Source: Triglochin maritima | Lineage: Eukaryota; Streptophyta; Magnoliopsida; Alismatales; Juncaginaceae | DNA: 64,000 bases | Assembly: GCA_963682175.1 (NCBI GenBank) | Contig: OY821784.1 | Span: 28,129,621-28,193,620 of the forward strand | Reading direction: 5' to 3' | In this document: piece by piece, positions 45,862 through 56,654 of the stretch | Position numbering within the stretch: the first letter of the stretch is position 1 | Layout of the letters: every line of letters starts with the position of its first letter | Translations under genes and position numbers: made by a program | Notes under the pieces: model-generated | Told to the model about the DNA's origin: nothing | The model's database searches: none | Seen by the model: the letters and a program-made list of their open reading frames with translations, nothing else

Positions 45862-46968
45862 GGTGCTCTGTCCAGACGTTGGTTTGGACGATTCGAGGGG
45901 TTTTTAATTTTTTGTTTTCAGTTTTTCTTAGTGGCAGGGAACCTGAGGATCAAGGGGAAGCGACTGGAGTAATTGGAGAGCAAAAGACCCCAAAGTGCCC
46001 GCCAATCAGCGGTCTGGGACCGCCAATTGGCGGCCTGGTGAGCCTCAATGGATCTCAAATTTGTTCCAGTTGTTATATTGTTCATGTTAGTTATCTGGGA
46101 GCACAATTTTGCATGCTGTGACTTCTACTTTGCTCCCAGATTTAATTTCAATCCCCTTTAATCAACTTGGACCATAAAACTCAAAGCAAAAGACTAGACT
46201 TCTTGCCATCTAGGTCATGCATCATTTGTAGACCTTGCATGCATTTGTCTTTTCTTTTCCTTACATTTTGTTGTTGATTGCTGGCGTGAGGTACGTGCAC
46301 CCCGATCTCTCATTCATGCATGTTTCGATCATGCATTAGTTAGTAAGGTGCATCGGGACAAGAGTGAGTTGAGCGTTTGATTGGAGTGATTGATTGCTAG
46401 ATTTAAGCTCAAAACGCTACTAAGGAGGGGCTGTCCCATAAAAGATAAGGTGGGGATTTCATCACCCTTTCCTTGGCCCCAAAAATCACTCGTAATAAAG
46501 CTTTATCTAAAAGCAAGTAGACATTGGCCCTAAGGAATTCGGACGCACTAGGAGAGTAATCTAGTCGAGACCGTCATGACCTGATCGGCGTTGCCTACCT
46601 TGTCGATAGTAGGAGGTACTGGATCTCCAGATCTGGTATCACTTGCTGGGCATTGTGGTCCTCGTTGTAGGGAGGTGAGGCGTGTCAAGGCTAGTGACCT
46701 CGAAGTTAGGCGTCGTCTAGCTTAAGGACCCATTGCCTTACATTGTTTGAGCCGTGCTTGCTAGTTAGGCTTCTTCCTGATCCCGTTACCCACGCTAGCT
46801 TTAGGGATTCTTCCCTTCTCCTCTGAGTCATCTTCTTCTCACCTTCTTCTACGTTATAGTCTCCTCCCCTTTACACTCTCTGTTAGCGTTTTAGGGTCGA
46901 GTCGAGCACTTTTTGCGAGCTTAGCCTCGTGGTGGTGAGAGTGATCGACTCGAGAGTTCTCTTTTGAG
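45862..46968 (+). other. Athila-N untranslated leader, conserved with Athila-A
   Basis: About 1.1 kb without coding. Long stretches match 61129-62130: for example around 46414-46480 versus 61693-61757, and around 46535-46735 versus 61815-62000. Palindromes of the GACCGCCAATTGGCGG type lie at 45998-46038. Conservation of a non-coding leader between elements whose ORFs differ suggests packaging or translation signals. Confidence 0.75.
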
Positions 46969-48480
46969 ATGGATGGTTACATGGGCGACCATCCATATCA
47001 TTGTTGGGACCAGGACGATTCTCCCTGGTACTCCGGACCCATGCAACCTGGGGTGGCTCAGACGAACACCCCGTATGGTTGGGATAATCGCAATTGTGTG
47101 ACTGAGCAATCTTCATATTGGGGTAATATGAGAGAGGCACCGACTGCTAGACCACAATCTAGTTATGCCGGATCTTATGCTGGTCAACAAACTGAGACAT
47201 TACAACAAACTTTGGCCTCTTTCATGCGTATGGCAGACGACATGAGTGCCCCGGTGGCTCCAGTAGCCGTACCGTGCGACTGTTGTGGGTTGAGTGGTCA
47301 TGTTATCGGGGAATGTCCTTATGTTCCCCCTGAGCCTGAGTATGAGCACACATTTTCCCAAAATGCTCATTATGACCATTACGCATCCGCGTACAACCCG
47401 AGAGTGAAGGATTCATGGGGAGACAAATCTTATCCAAATTCTTATACCTCATTTTCACCCCCGTATCCTCCTCCCGAATACCCAGAATTCTACCAACACC
47501 CCACTTCAAATCATTGGACTCATTCTCAGCCCATCAACACCCAACCCCAAAATTTCCCAAGCTCTGACTTGGACCTCACTGTTGACCCCAAATTTGATTC
47601 CTTAAAACAAACCCTCCAAACATTCATGGAAACCACTCAAACTTTATTGAAGTCCAACTTGAATTCCTTGCAAAATATGGAATTGCAAGTGAGTCAAATG
47701 ACACAACAATTCCATGAACGCGAGGAGGGTCACCTTTCTTGTCAACATGAGGATTCATCTTTTGATATCGAACCACCACCACATCCACAAATTCAAAGCA
47801 CAACCTTTCAAAGTCAAACTCCTAGTCAGCCTGAGGGACTTGGGGTTTCAATTCACGATCACTTAGTGGAGGATTCGATTCAAATTGAGAATAACTTGGA
47901 CCAGTTCTATTATGAGTCGGCACAGGATTGTGCCTTACCTTTTTGTCCCGTGGCCCTTGAGCCACATGATCTTATTGTTGTACCTCCTAAGGACTCACCT
48001 CTGGTGGAGCAAGAGCTCCCTAGTACCCTCAACTTCAAACAACCTGATGAGAGTTTGCCTCTCACTATTGTTCCTGATCATCTTGGAAATGATGGAACAT
48101 CAAACAACTACATTGCTCATGAGGGTATTAGGAGTTCCTGGGAGGATACCTTGGGTATGAGACCCACTGTTTGTTCGCCTGGTGTGTCGGATATGCCTAA
48201 CGAGGTTCTTGACCTCGTTCCGACGCACCAGCCTGTTGGTTGGAGAGTTTGGATTGACGATCATAACTTCAGCAGCGCAACAGGAGAAACTCTTCTTCCG
48301 TTGCCCCTTATTTCCCAAACTCTTGAGAGGTTCAAGCTCTTTCAGTTTGATCCTTTGAATGAGACGCCTTTGCGTCCAATTCACGAACCTCTCATTTCAT
48401 CTGGTGCTCTTTGTGAAGGGGGCCCACGCATGAGTATTCTGGCCCCGCGTGGTGTCATGTTCCCTTTCCAAGTGCATTGA
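46969..48480 (+). CDS. Athila-N ORF: Gag-derived zinc-knuckle protein without capsid
   Basis: An uninterrupted 503-codon ORF starting MDGYMGDHPYHCW. A CCHC knuckle CDCCGLSGHVIGEC lies at residues 103-116. It is followed by YASAYNPRVKDSWG and, at about 210-252, a coiled segment ending QVSQMTQQFHEREEG. These align in order with the C-terminal Gag of Athila-A (CHSCGRIGHVESEC, SSSYNPGWRN, QMGQLAQSVHERERG at 63209-63680). The retrotransposon capsid domain present in Athila-A is absent; the first 100 residues are different and Gln/Ser/Pro-rich. The last 250 residues are acidic and proline-rich and unknown to me, but residues about 325-415 recur at 57866-58084. A nucleic-acid-binding or packaging role is inferred from the knuckle. 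No stop, shift or intron is seen, consistent with recent activity. Confidence 0.88.
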   Translation: MDGYMGDHPYHCWDQDDSPWYSGPMQPGVAQTNTPYGWDNRNCVTEQSSYWGNMREAPTARPQSSYAGSYAGQQTETLQQTLASFMRMADDMSAPVAPVAVPCDCCGLSGHVIGECPYVPPEPEYEHTFSQNAHYDHYASAYNPRVKDSWGDKSYPNSYTSFSPPYPPPEYPEFYQHPTSNHWTHSQPINTQPQNFPSSDLDLTVDPKFDSLKQTLQTFMETTQTLLKSNLNSLQNMELQVSQMTQQFHEREEGHLSCQHEDSSFDIEPPPHPQIQSTTFQSQTPSQPEGLGVSIHDHLVEDSIQIENNLDQFYYESAQDCALPFCPVALEPHDLIVVPPKDSPLVEQELPSTLNFKQPDESLPLTIVPDHLGNDGTSNNYIAHEGIRSSWEDTLGMRPTVCSPGVSDMPNEVLDLVPTHQPVGWRVWIDDHNFSSATGETLLPLPLISQTLERFKLFQFDPLNETPLRPIHEPLISSGALCEGGPRMSILAPRGVMFPFQVH

Positions 48481-50119
48481 CCCACTCTTGAGGTTCCCAT
48501 TTGATGTCTTTTGACAAATGAAGATGGGAACTTATGTTTGTACATAGTTATATGAAAAAAAAAGAAAAAAAAGATAAAAAAAGAAAAAGAAAAAAAGAAG
48601 TACAATAAAAGACTCCTTCAGTGAGCATTGATTGTTGTGAGCCCCAACCCTTGTGTATTTGGGCTCCATTTCTTTCACGTATTTGTATCCCTTCTTTAGC
48701 ATCTCACAGGTTTTGAGGGAATTCGGGTTATGTCCATCAACATGACCTTGCACTTCCCTTTGTACTTCATGTTGGTGAGATCTCTCCTTTTTATGCATCA
48801 ATCCATGTAGTATCTTGCTTGCATTCATTGAGGACAATGCATGAAGTAGGTGTGGGGGGGTGTTTTACGTGTGTACATAGTCGAGTCTTTTTCCTTTGAT
48901 TTTGTTTTCTTTTGTTTGCATTGTTAGGGTCATGATAGTGTGCTACATTTAATATCGATATATCTGCTTGCCATGATCCTTGGGTGACTTGTCTTCTTTT
49001 GCTTGCCTAGTGCTTCAAAATTTTCACATTTCTTTCAAAATCTTCATGTGTTTTCGAAAGAAAATGTTTTGTGGGTTTTGCGTGTGTTTAGCATGTGCAA
49101 AACCATTGAGAGGCAAAGTAAAAAGAAAGCTCCCAAAATTGTCTTGAACTTGATGCATTAGGATATCTAGTACGTGGCTTTAGGATTTATCGAGTCGTTA
49201 GGATGCACCCCAGTTTTCCTTTGGGGGTGAGTAATCATAGGGTTTCAGTGCTCAAACATTCAATGAAGTCCACCCTGAACCTAGTGAGTCAATAATTCGT
49301 GTCTGTTAACTTAAGGAAGTTGTTGTAGTCAAGGACCCTCTAAATCATGTTGTGAGACATTAGTGTAGGGGTTTTGGTTCATGTGTAGATAAGAAATAAG
49401 TGAGTAGGTGTTCTCTCTTCTCGCACGGCTCCTATCACTCGGGAAAGTAGGTCTGAGGGGACTTTGTGCCTGGTGCTTTCGAGTCATCTGACTTGGGATG
49501 CGCCGACTGAACTCCCGTTACACGGGTGGTAGGGATTGCCCTATGTGGAGATGTGGGGAAAGGTGTACATGATAGTGTAAGTCCTCATGGGCAATGATGC
49601 ATGGAACCTGACCCTGGGAGAATGAAGCTCCAACTAATAAAAAGTAAAAGAAAAAAAAATGTGAAAAGAAACAAAAAGAAAAAAAATATGATAATGCAAA
49701 TAAGAACCTTAATGGACTTTACACTTTGTAGCACTTGAGGATGTTGAGGTTGTCCATGTCTTTCACATAATTCCTTATTTAACTTGCACGAATGGTTCAT
49801 TAGGGTAGAGGTGTGGACTGATCACCTATATAGAGTCGGCCCGTAGCATTACCGCGTCCATTGATCGACAAAATATTTCCAACGAGTCGAGGTCTAGATT
49901 GAATAATGCATCTTGTTCGGATTTTGAGGGTATATCCGCTGAAAACCCTCAGGAGACAACACTCCTCCTCCTTGGCAACAAAGAGGTTTAACGGCTTGTT
50001 GCACGTGCTAAGTGCAACCGTGATTCCTACGAAAGTGAGTTAGGATTTCTTGTTTCTCGTTTGTTTTTCTCTTTCTTTGTTTTGCTCGAGACTAGCAAAA
50101 ACTTAGGTGTGGGGGTATT
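48481..50119 (+). other. Athila-N 3' untranslated region
   Basis: 1.6 kb with no protein similarity. Purine-rich A/G tracts lie at 48553-48602 and 49637-49690. A polypurine-like AGGTGTGGGGGGTGTTT at 48848-48864 resembles the real tract at 50104-50119. Minus-strand open frames over the A/G tracts are compositional. Confidence 0.7.
50104..50119 (+). other. Athila-N polypurine tract
   Basis: AGGTGTGGGGGTATT directly before the 3' LTR, as in Athila elements. Confidence 0.85.
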
Positions 50120-51686
50120 TGATTGACATCATTTCATGCTCATATTTGTATCTTATATCCATTATCTTACACCTAAGCAATGCTACGTGATGAGTTTTAT
50201 GTTTAGTTTTCAGGAATAAAGAGGTTTGAAGAGAAGAGCCATGAAAGGACCCAAAAGCTGGGAAAAAGGACTGAATGGTGAGATCTAGGGACCAAGATGC
50301 AAGGGAGAAGGACCTGAATGTAAGACGGAAGGACCTAAGAGCAAAACAGAATACTCCACACCATCATGGGGAGTATTTTACCAATTCTATTCGGTCGGAG
50401 CTCCAACAAGTCGAGTAACCGCATCAAAGACCAACAATACCCGAAAGCAAAGCCCACAACAAATTCCAACACGATCCGACAATTTCGGACCGCCAATTGG
50501 CGGTCTTGGACCGCTAATTGGCGGTCCATATTGCTCAGGATCCGTTGAAATTTCTCCTGGACTTGTATTAATGTTCGTTTAGGCTATTTTTGGTATTGGT
50601 TTAGTCCCACATCGGGGGATTGTCCCCGATTAGCTTTTTCCATGCTTATAAATAGAACTTTTCACCTTCCATTGTAATCACCCATTGCTTGGTGGCATTC
50701 TCTCTACTAAGGAGTGAGCCTTGAAGCAAAAACTCAAGGTGGAGAAGAATGCTACCTTCAATGTGAGTCATTTGTTAATAAAATAATTCTTCTAGTTTCT
50801 TTTAATCTTGTCTTTTAATTTGTGCATGTTTGTTTAGTCTTTCCTTTCCTTTTATGTTTCTTTAATGCTTCTTGCCTTCTTAGTTAACTTTCATTTCAGT
50901 ATTATGCTTTCTTTTGCTAGTATAGTTAGTGTAATGAGTAGTGAGTAGTTCCATCCCCATTTGGGGGGTGGAGAAATATGTGATATAATTATGTAGTGTA
51001 TTAAGTGTGTGTTATTTTTATCCCTTGAGCTTTATATGATTTCCATAACCATCTAATGGGTCTCCACTCTTATCTTTGATATGCTAATGCTCTTGAATGA
51101 AGCTTAGCTTATGCTTTGATTAGTGGACCTATTTTATGGGGAATGATAAGGTTAGGATATGGATGAAGTTAATATTGGAAACACAAGTTGTAGTGTACGA
51201 GCTCTTGTTGCCTTTACCTTAGCTAATGTCTTGTATGTTTTAATGATGTAGTCTTATCTTAATTCATGTGGAGGCATAGTAGGGTATAGTCTTTATACTT
51301 GAGTTCATGTAGCTTCATTCCAATTATTGTCTTGTATGTTTTAATGATGTAGTCTTATCTTAATTCATGTAGAGGCAAAGTTGGATGTAGTTTTATGATT
51401 TCATGCACTACATGTTGTCAGGAGCTTAATGAACACACACACACTTCTTTATGTTCACATTATTTCTCTACCCCCTTTGGGGTTTAGTTTTATTGCTTAT
51501 CTTCATTTCCTTTTGCATTCTAGTTTAGCATTGTAGTGTAGTTTAGTGTAACCAACCTTTCTTCCCTTTCTTTACCTCTCGCCTTCACACAAACCAAGTG
51601 TCGACACACCTCCCAGTGGACGACCCGTATTTGCCACCGCTTCAACGCGGCCGTGCACTTGCGGTTAAATATAAAACGATCAATCA
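50120..51686 (+). repeat. Athila-N 3' LTR
   Basis: 1567 bp, the same length as the 5' LTR, with two differences noticed. It is followed by the second TCACT. Confidence 0.95.
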
Positions 51687-51691
51687 TCACT

Positions 51692-51847
51692 CAAGGAGAG
51701 ACCAGTCGAGATCGTATGGATCACCAGCTCAGGAGGCGGACCATTCCGATGGTGAAGTTCCGGTGGTAGCATCACAGTGAGCACGAGGCTACTTGGGAGA
51801 TCGAGGAGGAAGTCAGAAGGCGGTATCCAGAGCTTTTCGGTGAGTGA
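51692..51847 (+). pseudogene. pol: Tekay-1 integrase tail after the Athila-N insertion
   Basis: The reading resumes with KERPVEI, then after a two-base insertion near 51712 DHQLRRRTIPMVKFRW, a TAG stop, and EHEATWEIEEEVRRRYPELFGE with TGA at 51845. This is the chromodomain-like C-terminal motif of Tekay/Del elements. It fits the sequence left of Athila-N without gap. Confidence 0.88.
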
Positions 51848-51873
51848 CTTGTTTGATTTCGGGACGAAATCCT

Positions 51874-51889
51874 TTTAAGGAGGGTGAAT
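51874..51889 (+). other. Tekay-1 polypurine tract
   Basis: TTTTAAGGAGGGTGAAT precedes the 3' LTR, typical of this clade. Confidence 0.8.
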
Positions 51890-52598
51890 TGTTAGAACCC
51901 TAAACCCATTAGGGTACTAATGGGGGAATAGGAGGAGATTAGAAGAGTGCTTTGCATGGGAAGTTGAAGGAGATGATGTGATGGGGCAGTAGAGTAGAGG
52001 CTGGGTACTGTGGACGTGGAGAGATTTCTGTTGGGTTGGGTTTTTAAAGCAAAACGTTCTCTCTCTCTCCTTACTTAGTGCAGCCATCTCCCTCTCTCAC
52101 TTCTTCTTCTTCTTCTTCTTTTCCCAGTGATCCAGAGGTCGTGGGGGTTGCTCCGGCGTGTGGAGGCGTGCTGGGAGCAACGGAGGCGTGAGCGTGAGGC
52201 GCGGGATCGAAAGTTGCGATCGCGGGTGACGTCGATCGACTCCGGTGTTCTTCGTCGTTCTTCACGAAGAGGTATGCCGGCTTCTAGTATGTTTTTGTTG
52301 TTCCCCATGTTGGTGGAATGTTTGGGTCGGTCGCGGGAGGTCGGAGACCTCGCCAGCGACGAGAAACGGCGTAAAATCCTCGGCTGGTGCGGGGTTGCTG
52401 TCGACCAACGGTCGACCGGTGCCTTCGGGCGGTCGACCGGTTTAGTGTTTTGCCCAACTTTAACCAACGTCGGTCGAACGATGCCATTGTGGCGGTCGAC
52501 CGATTGCTTGTGTGCTGGTGAGTTGGGGCTTCCTGTTTATTTTCGGTCGACCGTCACATGGCGTGAGTTCGACCGGAACTTAAGTGTACTGGATTATT
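51890..52598 (+). repeat. Tekay-1 3' LTR, truncated
   Basis: Starts TGTTAGAACCC and matches the first 709 bp of the 5' LTR with several percent difference, then stops at the shared word TGGATTATT. The remaining 1.4 kb is missing. Five CGGTCGACCG-type sites are included. Confidence 0.9.
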
Positions 52599-53068
52599 CC
52601 AAATAGTCCAACTACCTACTAATTGGGCGTTGACCACAGATTCAAACCCTACATATGTAAACAATGAGTGATTTGTCGGATAACGAACAATAACGTACCA
52701 TTAATAATTAAAATTAACTCCTACCAGTTATCATAACAATCTAAGGTGTGGTTTGGTTGCCATATACTTCAGGTATCTGTGCCACAGCCGTGAATTCTCC
52801 AAGAAAATTTTATGTTTCCCACTGAACTTACATTTGGGTCAGTTTTGTGATTAACTCAGATGCCAAGAATCTTCTCCTTTAAAGTTTCTACCAAAAAAGA
52901 AAAACCATATAAAAATTCCCATAGCCCAGACGCAACATTACCCAAAATCAAGATGCCATTTAAAGTGTTTGTGCACACCCCCTAACGTCTGGGGTGGGAA
53001 TGTGAAATTTCCACCGAGAGGCAAATGTTACAGGTTTCAAATGTTGAAGGCTTATATAAGTGGGAGAC
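52599..53068. other. Unassigned intergenic DNA
   Basis: No coding or repeat structure recognised. Confidence 0.5.
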
Positions 53069-53443
53069 TAGAGATGTAAATAGGTCAGACACATCAACTC
53101 GACAACCTGCCACCCGCACAACCGGCATAATAAGCGGGGCAGGTAGCGGATTTCTTGCAAGCTGCCCCGCATAACCCACAACACGCATAATCAATAATTC
53201 CTACCCATGTTTCACTTATATTTAGGTTTGATCCTTTTGTATTTAGATTTGTTTATTTTATATTTAGTTAAAAACATACATCGATTAATTTTTTTCTTGA
53301 TCAAAATGGAAAATATTATGGAATGTTGATTGATTTTTTGTATTAAGATTTGATTAAAGAATAACCCGCCCCGCCCCGCATAGTCCACCGTTAAGCGGGG
53401 CGGGTAACGGGTTTTTTTTGGCCCCTCCCCACTTACACCGCTA
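53069..53443. mobile_element. Small non-autonomous hAT element
   Basis: Ends TAGAGATGTAAATAGG on the left and, reverse complemented, TAGCGGTGTAAGTGGGG on the right, similar to the widespread plant hAT terminus TAGGGGTGTAAACGGG. GGGAGACT (53062-53069 and 53444-53451) is the probable 8-bp duplication, overlapping the left edge by one base. Subterminal inverted GC words (GCGGGGCAGG, CCCGCCCCGCCCCGC, GCGGGGCGGGTAACGGG) lie near both ends. No coding capacity. Confidence 0.72.
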
Positions 53444-53451
53444 GGGAGACT

Positions 53452-54393
53452 GGACAAGTTGGTCTAGTGGGTACACTCTTGGAGTAGTAGGGTACAAATG
53501 ATTAGACCAATATTCTAAGAAAAGTCCACTTGTCGGCTGAAGGATAAATATTAATTATTACTTGTTATTTAAGAATCAATGACCCAAAAATTAATTTCCA
53601 AACAATAATTTGAACATTTTAAACATGGCTTATGAGGCTCGGTTAAGTCTTTTTCACAGTTTCTATGGGCAATTTTGACGATTTTGGTTCTATCGATTTA
53701 AAGAAACTAGAGATTCTTTAGACTCAATTTAATTTTGATGATTAATCAGTTTAATTTGACTCCTAATATGACTTAATATAATTAACATTAGACAATTTGG
53801 TTGAAATTACATTGCATACACATATTGGTTGCATATTTTATCTTGTTACGTGACCAAGACTCAATATAAAGGATTCAAGACATAACACACGCAATCAAGC
53901 TTCGAGGAAAACATGTAATTTGTTAGTAAATTGTGGTCTTAGGATCCTATATACACTTGAGTACAAGAGTAGAAATCTAATAAAAATTGGTTGATCTGAC
54001 ATTCAGTAGTTGTCGACTAATCATTTAAGCCTGATGCACAGGTGCGATTTCAGACGTCCAACCCACTGTCTTCTGATTCTCAACTTCTATATCCCAATTT
54101 TTTTAATGTCCAGTTATTCTGGACAATGGAACCCTTGTCGGTTAACCAATGTCCATTTTGGTTGTTAGACAAGTTCTAACTCTCATCGGTCGACCGATTC
54201 TCACACTTGTCTTTGACTCATAAGAGCATGCCACATGTTAATATTGTTGTCTCTAACATCATATATATATAATGGTTGTTACGAAGGATCGACAAATTGT
54301 CGAACTAGCGGTACAATTGCTAACCAGTTGATAGTGTATGTTCACTGTAAGTTCAAGTCTTTCTAACACCCAAAATAAAACGACCAATGTTCT
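53452..54393. other. Unassigned intergenic DNA
   Basis: AT-rich, no gene. Near 54139-54200 there is CGGTTAACC and CGGTCGACCGA within a stretch resembling LTR DNA, perhaps a worn fragment of a palindrome-bearing LTR. Confidence 0.45.
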
Positions 54394-55968
54394 CACTACT
54401 AGGAAAACAAGTTTCGTAACTAGATTTCCACCGCCGAATAAAATTAATCGTCGGGGGTAACATACACTGACGGACATTCCAACAGACACCAACGGAACAA
54501 TTCTGTTAGTGTATATTTTCATTATATATGTCGGAATGAAAACCTACACCGACAGATAGAGTCCATCGGTGTACGTTATAGGAAAAAAGGATTGCGAAAA
54601 AGTAATTTTTGGGCACAAAAGGAACCACCGATGGATATTTTAGCTTACATTGATGGATATGTCTGCCACTCTATTCTTTTTAAGTTTCACCGACAGATAC
54701 TTTCGTTGGAGATTATTCTGAAAAATGATCATTTATAGTTCTAATACACTCAGAAACACTAATGGATTAATAAAGAGACATAGACTGGTTAATAAAGAAT
54801 CACCAACGGAATATGTGTGTCAGTGTTGTATTTATATTAGTAGCCGACACGGGACATCCCCATTCCTACTCCTATAATTCCTCAATCCCTAATCCCCAGC
54901 TCGCACCGCTGCAACTCTCACCGCTCATAACACCTCCTCCTTCCTGACTCGTCGTCGCCTCATCCTCGTCGCATCGTCATCGTACTCGCCTTGTCGTCGT
55001 CATCGTCGTCGTCATCGTCGTTGTGTTGCCATCATCCTCACTGGATCACCATTGCCCCCACTGGCACCCTGTTGTCGCCGCCTCCACTTCTTCTCCTATG
55101 GTATCTGGCCTCTCCATTCACTGATGGACAAACATCTGTCGGTACATGCTACTATACACCGATAGATGATGTCGCCAACAGCGACGGCGAGTGGCCGTCG
55201 GACAAAGTTTTTTTAGAAGTTGTCTAAGTAGAAACTTCCATCGACGGATAATAAGATTTGTATCTGTCGGTGAAGATTTCGAATACGCGTTAAAATGATT
55301 TTTTTCACGAAAAATCGTACATTGATGGTTGTGTTAACTTACACTAAGGGATATATTCGTCGGTATCTTTTTTAAAGACAACGACAAAAGGAATCTGTCG
55401 ATGAAGAATTCAAATACGCGGCTAATGATTTTTTTGTGTGGAAAACCTAGCACCGATGGTTGTGTTAACCTACACTGATGGATATAGTCGTCGGTGACTA
55501 TCAATACGGTGGTTGGCGACTAGGATTCGGTCGGGACTGTTGTCGGCAAAGGGCATGGACGTGTAAGGATATACTCGAGTCTCGTCACCCCAACTGAAAA
55601 GTACGGACCACGTGGGACGCCATCTCAAGGTGAGAGTAATGCCAGAGCAAAGGTTGAGAAAGGCGAGTAGATGAAGATGATGATAAGTGAGCTAACAGAT
55701 ACAAAAAATGAGCTAGCGGATACAAAAAACAACCTGGCGAGGTATAAGTCGATGATCGATTTTTTGATGGAGAGGGGGGCTTTTAATCCTGAGGTATTGT
55801 ATTTATAATTTAGTAAATTATATTACATTTTCTATGTTAGTTTATATGCATTATAATGTTCTAAGTGACTTAATTTATAATGTTTTAATCACGTAGGATT
55901 TTTGCACGCCAAATCCACTTCCAAGTCGAGATGACGATGACGATCCATCAGTCAGATCTAGCATAGGA
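54394..55968 (+). mobile_element. CACTA-2: left part of a CACTA transposon
   Basis: Starts CACTACTAGGAAAACAAG and has many subterminal words of the type CCGACGG, ATCGGTGTA and ACTGATGGATA in both orientations (54430-54850 and 55120-55500). Coding for a TnpA-like protein follows at 55555-55968. The right end is cut by the LTR starting at 55969. The central CGTCGTC-rich stretch (54950-55060) is of low complexity. Confidence 0.75.
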
Positions 55969-55975
55969 TGTTAAG
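55555..55975 (+). pseudogene. CACTA-2 TnpA-like C-terminal exons
   Basis: The frame reads GRVRIYSSLVTPTEKYGPRG, a TAG stop, then MMISELTDTKNELADTKNNL and SMIDFLMERGAFNPE; a GT donor follows at 55794 and an AG acceptor at 55895, then DFCTPNPLPSRDDDDDPS. A coiled coil followed by a short acidic tail is typical of plant CACTA TnpA-like proteins. The final codons overlap the LTR start, so the real end is lost. Confidence 0.6.
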
Positions 55976-56654
55976 AGCTAATCTATTTTTTGGTGGTTAA
56001 TCAAGTTTTTGGAGTTATTTAAGAAAGGTTGATTATTGGATTGGATAAAGGTAGCTTAAGCTTGATTGGAGAATGTTTTAATGCTAATGTTTGCATTGAC
56101 TTGGGAGGCATGGGTAGGTATGGGTTGAGGTATGGTGCGTATGGGTAGGGGTGTGGAGTCATGGTTGAGGTATGCTTGACCATGCTTTCTTTGGTTGGTA
56201 TGTGCTTGTTGGAGAGAAAACACCCAACTCTCTCACTTATCCCACTTCAACCTTTCTCTCCACCCCCATCTTATCTCCTTCTTCTTCCTCTACTGCTAGA
56301 GTGTTGGCCGGTGGTGGTGCAACGATGACACAAGGAGGAGCAAAGGTGTAGAGTTCGGCCAACGGTGGAGAAAAGTTCTTTGGTGCAACTCGAGGTGGGC
56401 TTGGTTGTGGCTGAGTCTATGGAGGTAAGGGGAGGCTGCTGACGGTGTTGGAACACCAGCAAACTTCGTCGACCTTGTAAATGGTATGCTAAGTTTACAT
56501 TTTAACTCACACAAGGTGTGTGAGGTGGTGACTCAGTGTCAGTTGGCCACCAGAGTGGTTTGTCAATGCCGGACGTCAAGCAAACCCACTATCCGTGCAA
56601 AGTTGGGCAAGTGGCGGCACGGCCAGCCACCCCGTGTTGTGGGGTTTAATATGG
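55969..56654 (+). repeat. Tekay-2 family LTR, left part
   Basis: Starts TGTTAAGAGCTAATC and aligns with the minus-strand start of the LTR at 34465 downward (shared GGTTAATCA, AATTAAGAAAGG/ATTTAAGAAAGG, GGTTGAGGTATGG, GTTTACATTTTAACTCACACAAGG). It merges into the minisatellite that follows. Confidence 0.72.

Larger units (their letters stand above)
44271..51686 (+). mobile_element. Athila-N: very young non-autonomous Athila-like retrotransposon
   Basis: 7416 bp with two 1567-bp LTRs (TGATTGA ... TCAATCA), a 5-bp TSD, a tRNA-Asp primer site, a conserved leader, one intact 503-codon ORF and a long 3' non-coding part with a polypurine tract. I noticed only two differences between the LTRs (near 44637/50486 and 44698/50547), so it inserted very recently. 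It has no capsid domain, protease, RT or integrase. It must be mobilised in trans, most simply by an Athila of the type at 59691. Confidence 0.94.
38239..52598 (+). mobile_element. Tekay-1: Ty3/gypsy chromovirus (Tekay/Del type), interrupted by Athila-N
   Basis: A 2147-bp 5' LTR, PBS, gag, protease, RT, RNase H start, integrase and a chromodomain-like tail occur in gypsy order (RT before integrase). Removing 44271-51691 (Athila-N plus one TSD) restores a continuous reading through the integrase C-terminus. The 3' LTR is cut after 709 bp, so the element is truncated on the right. Several stops and the loss of most of RNase H make it defective. Confidence 0.92.

Noticed and set aside
46969..48480. 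Athila-N ORF as a captured host gene
   Set aside because: Its zinc knuckle, linker and coiled segment align in order with Athila-A Gag, so it is element-derived at least up to residue 255. A host origin of the last 250 residues cannot be excluded.
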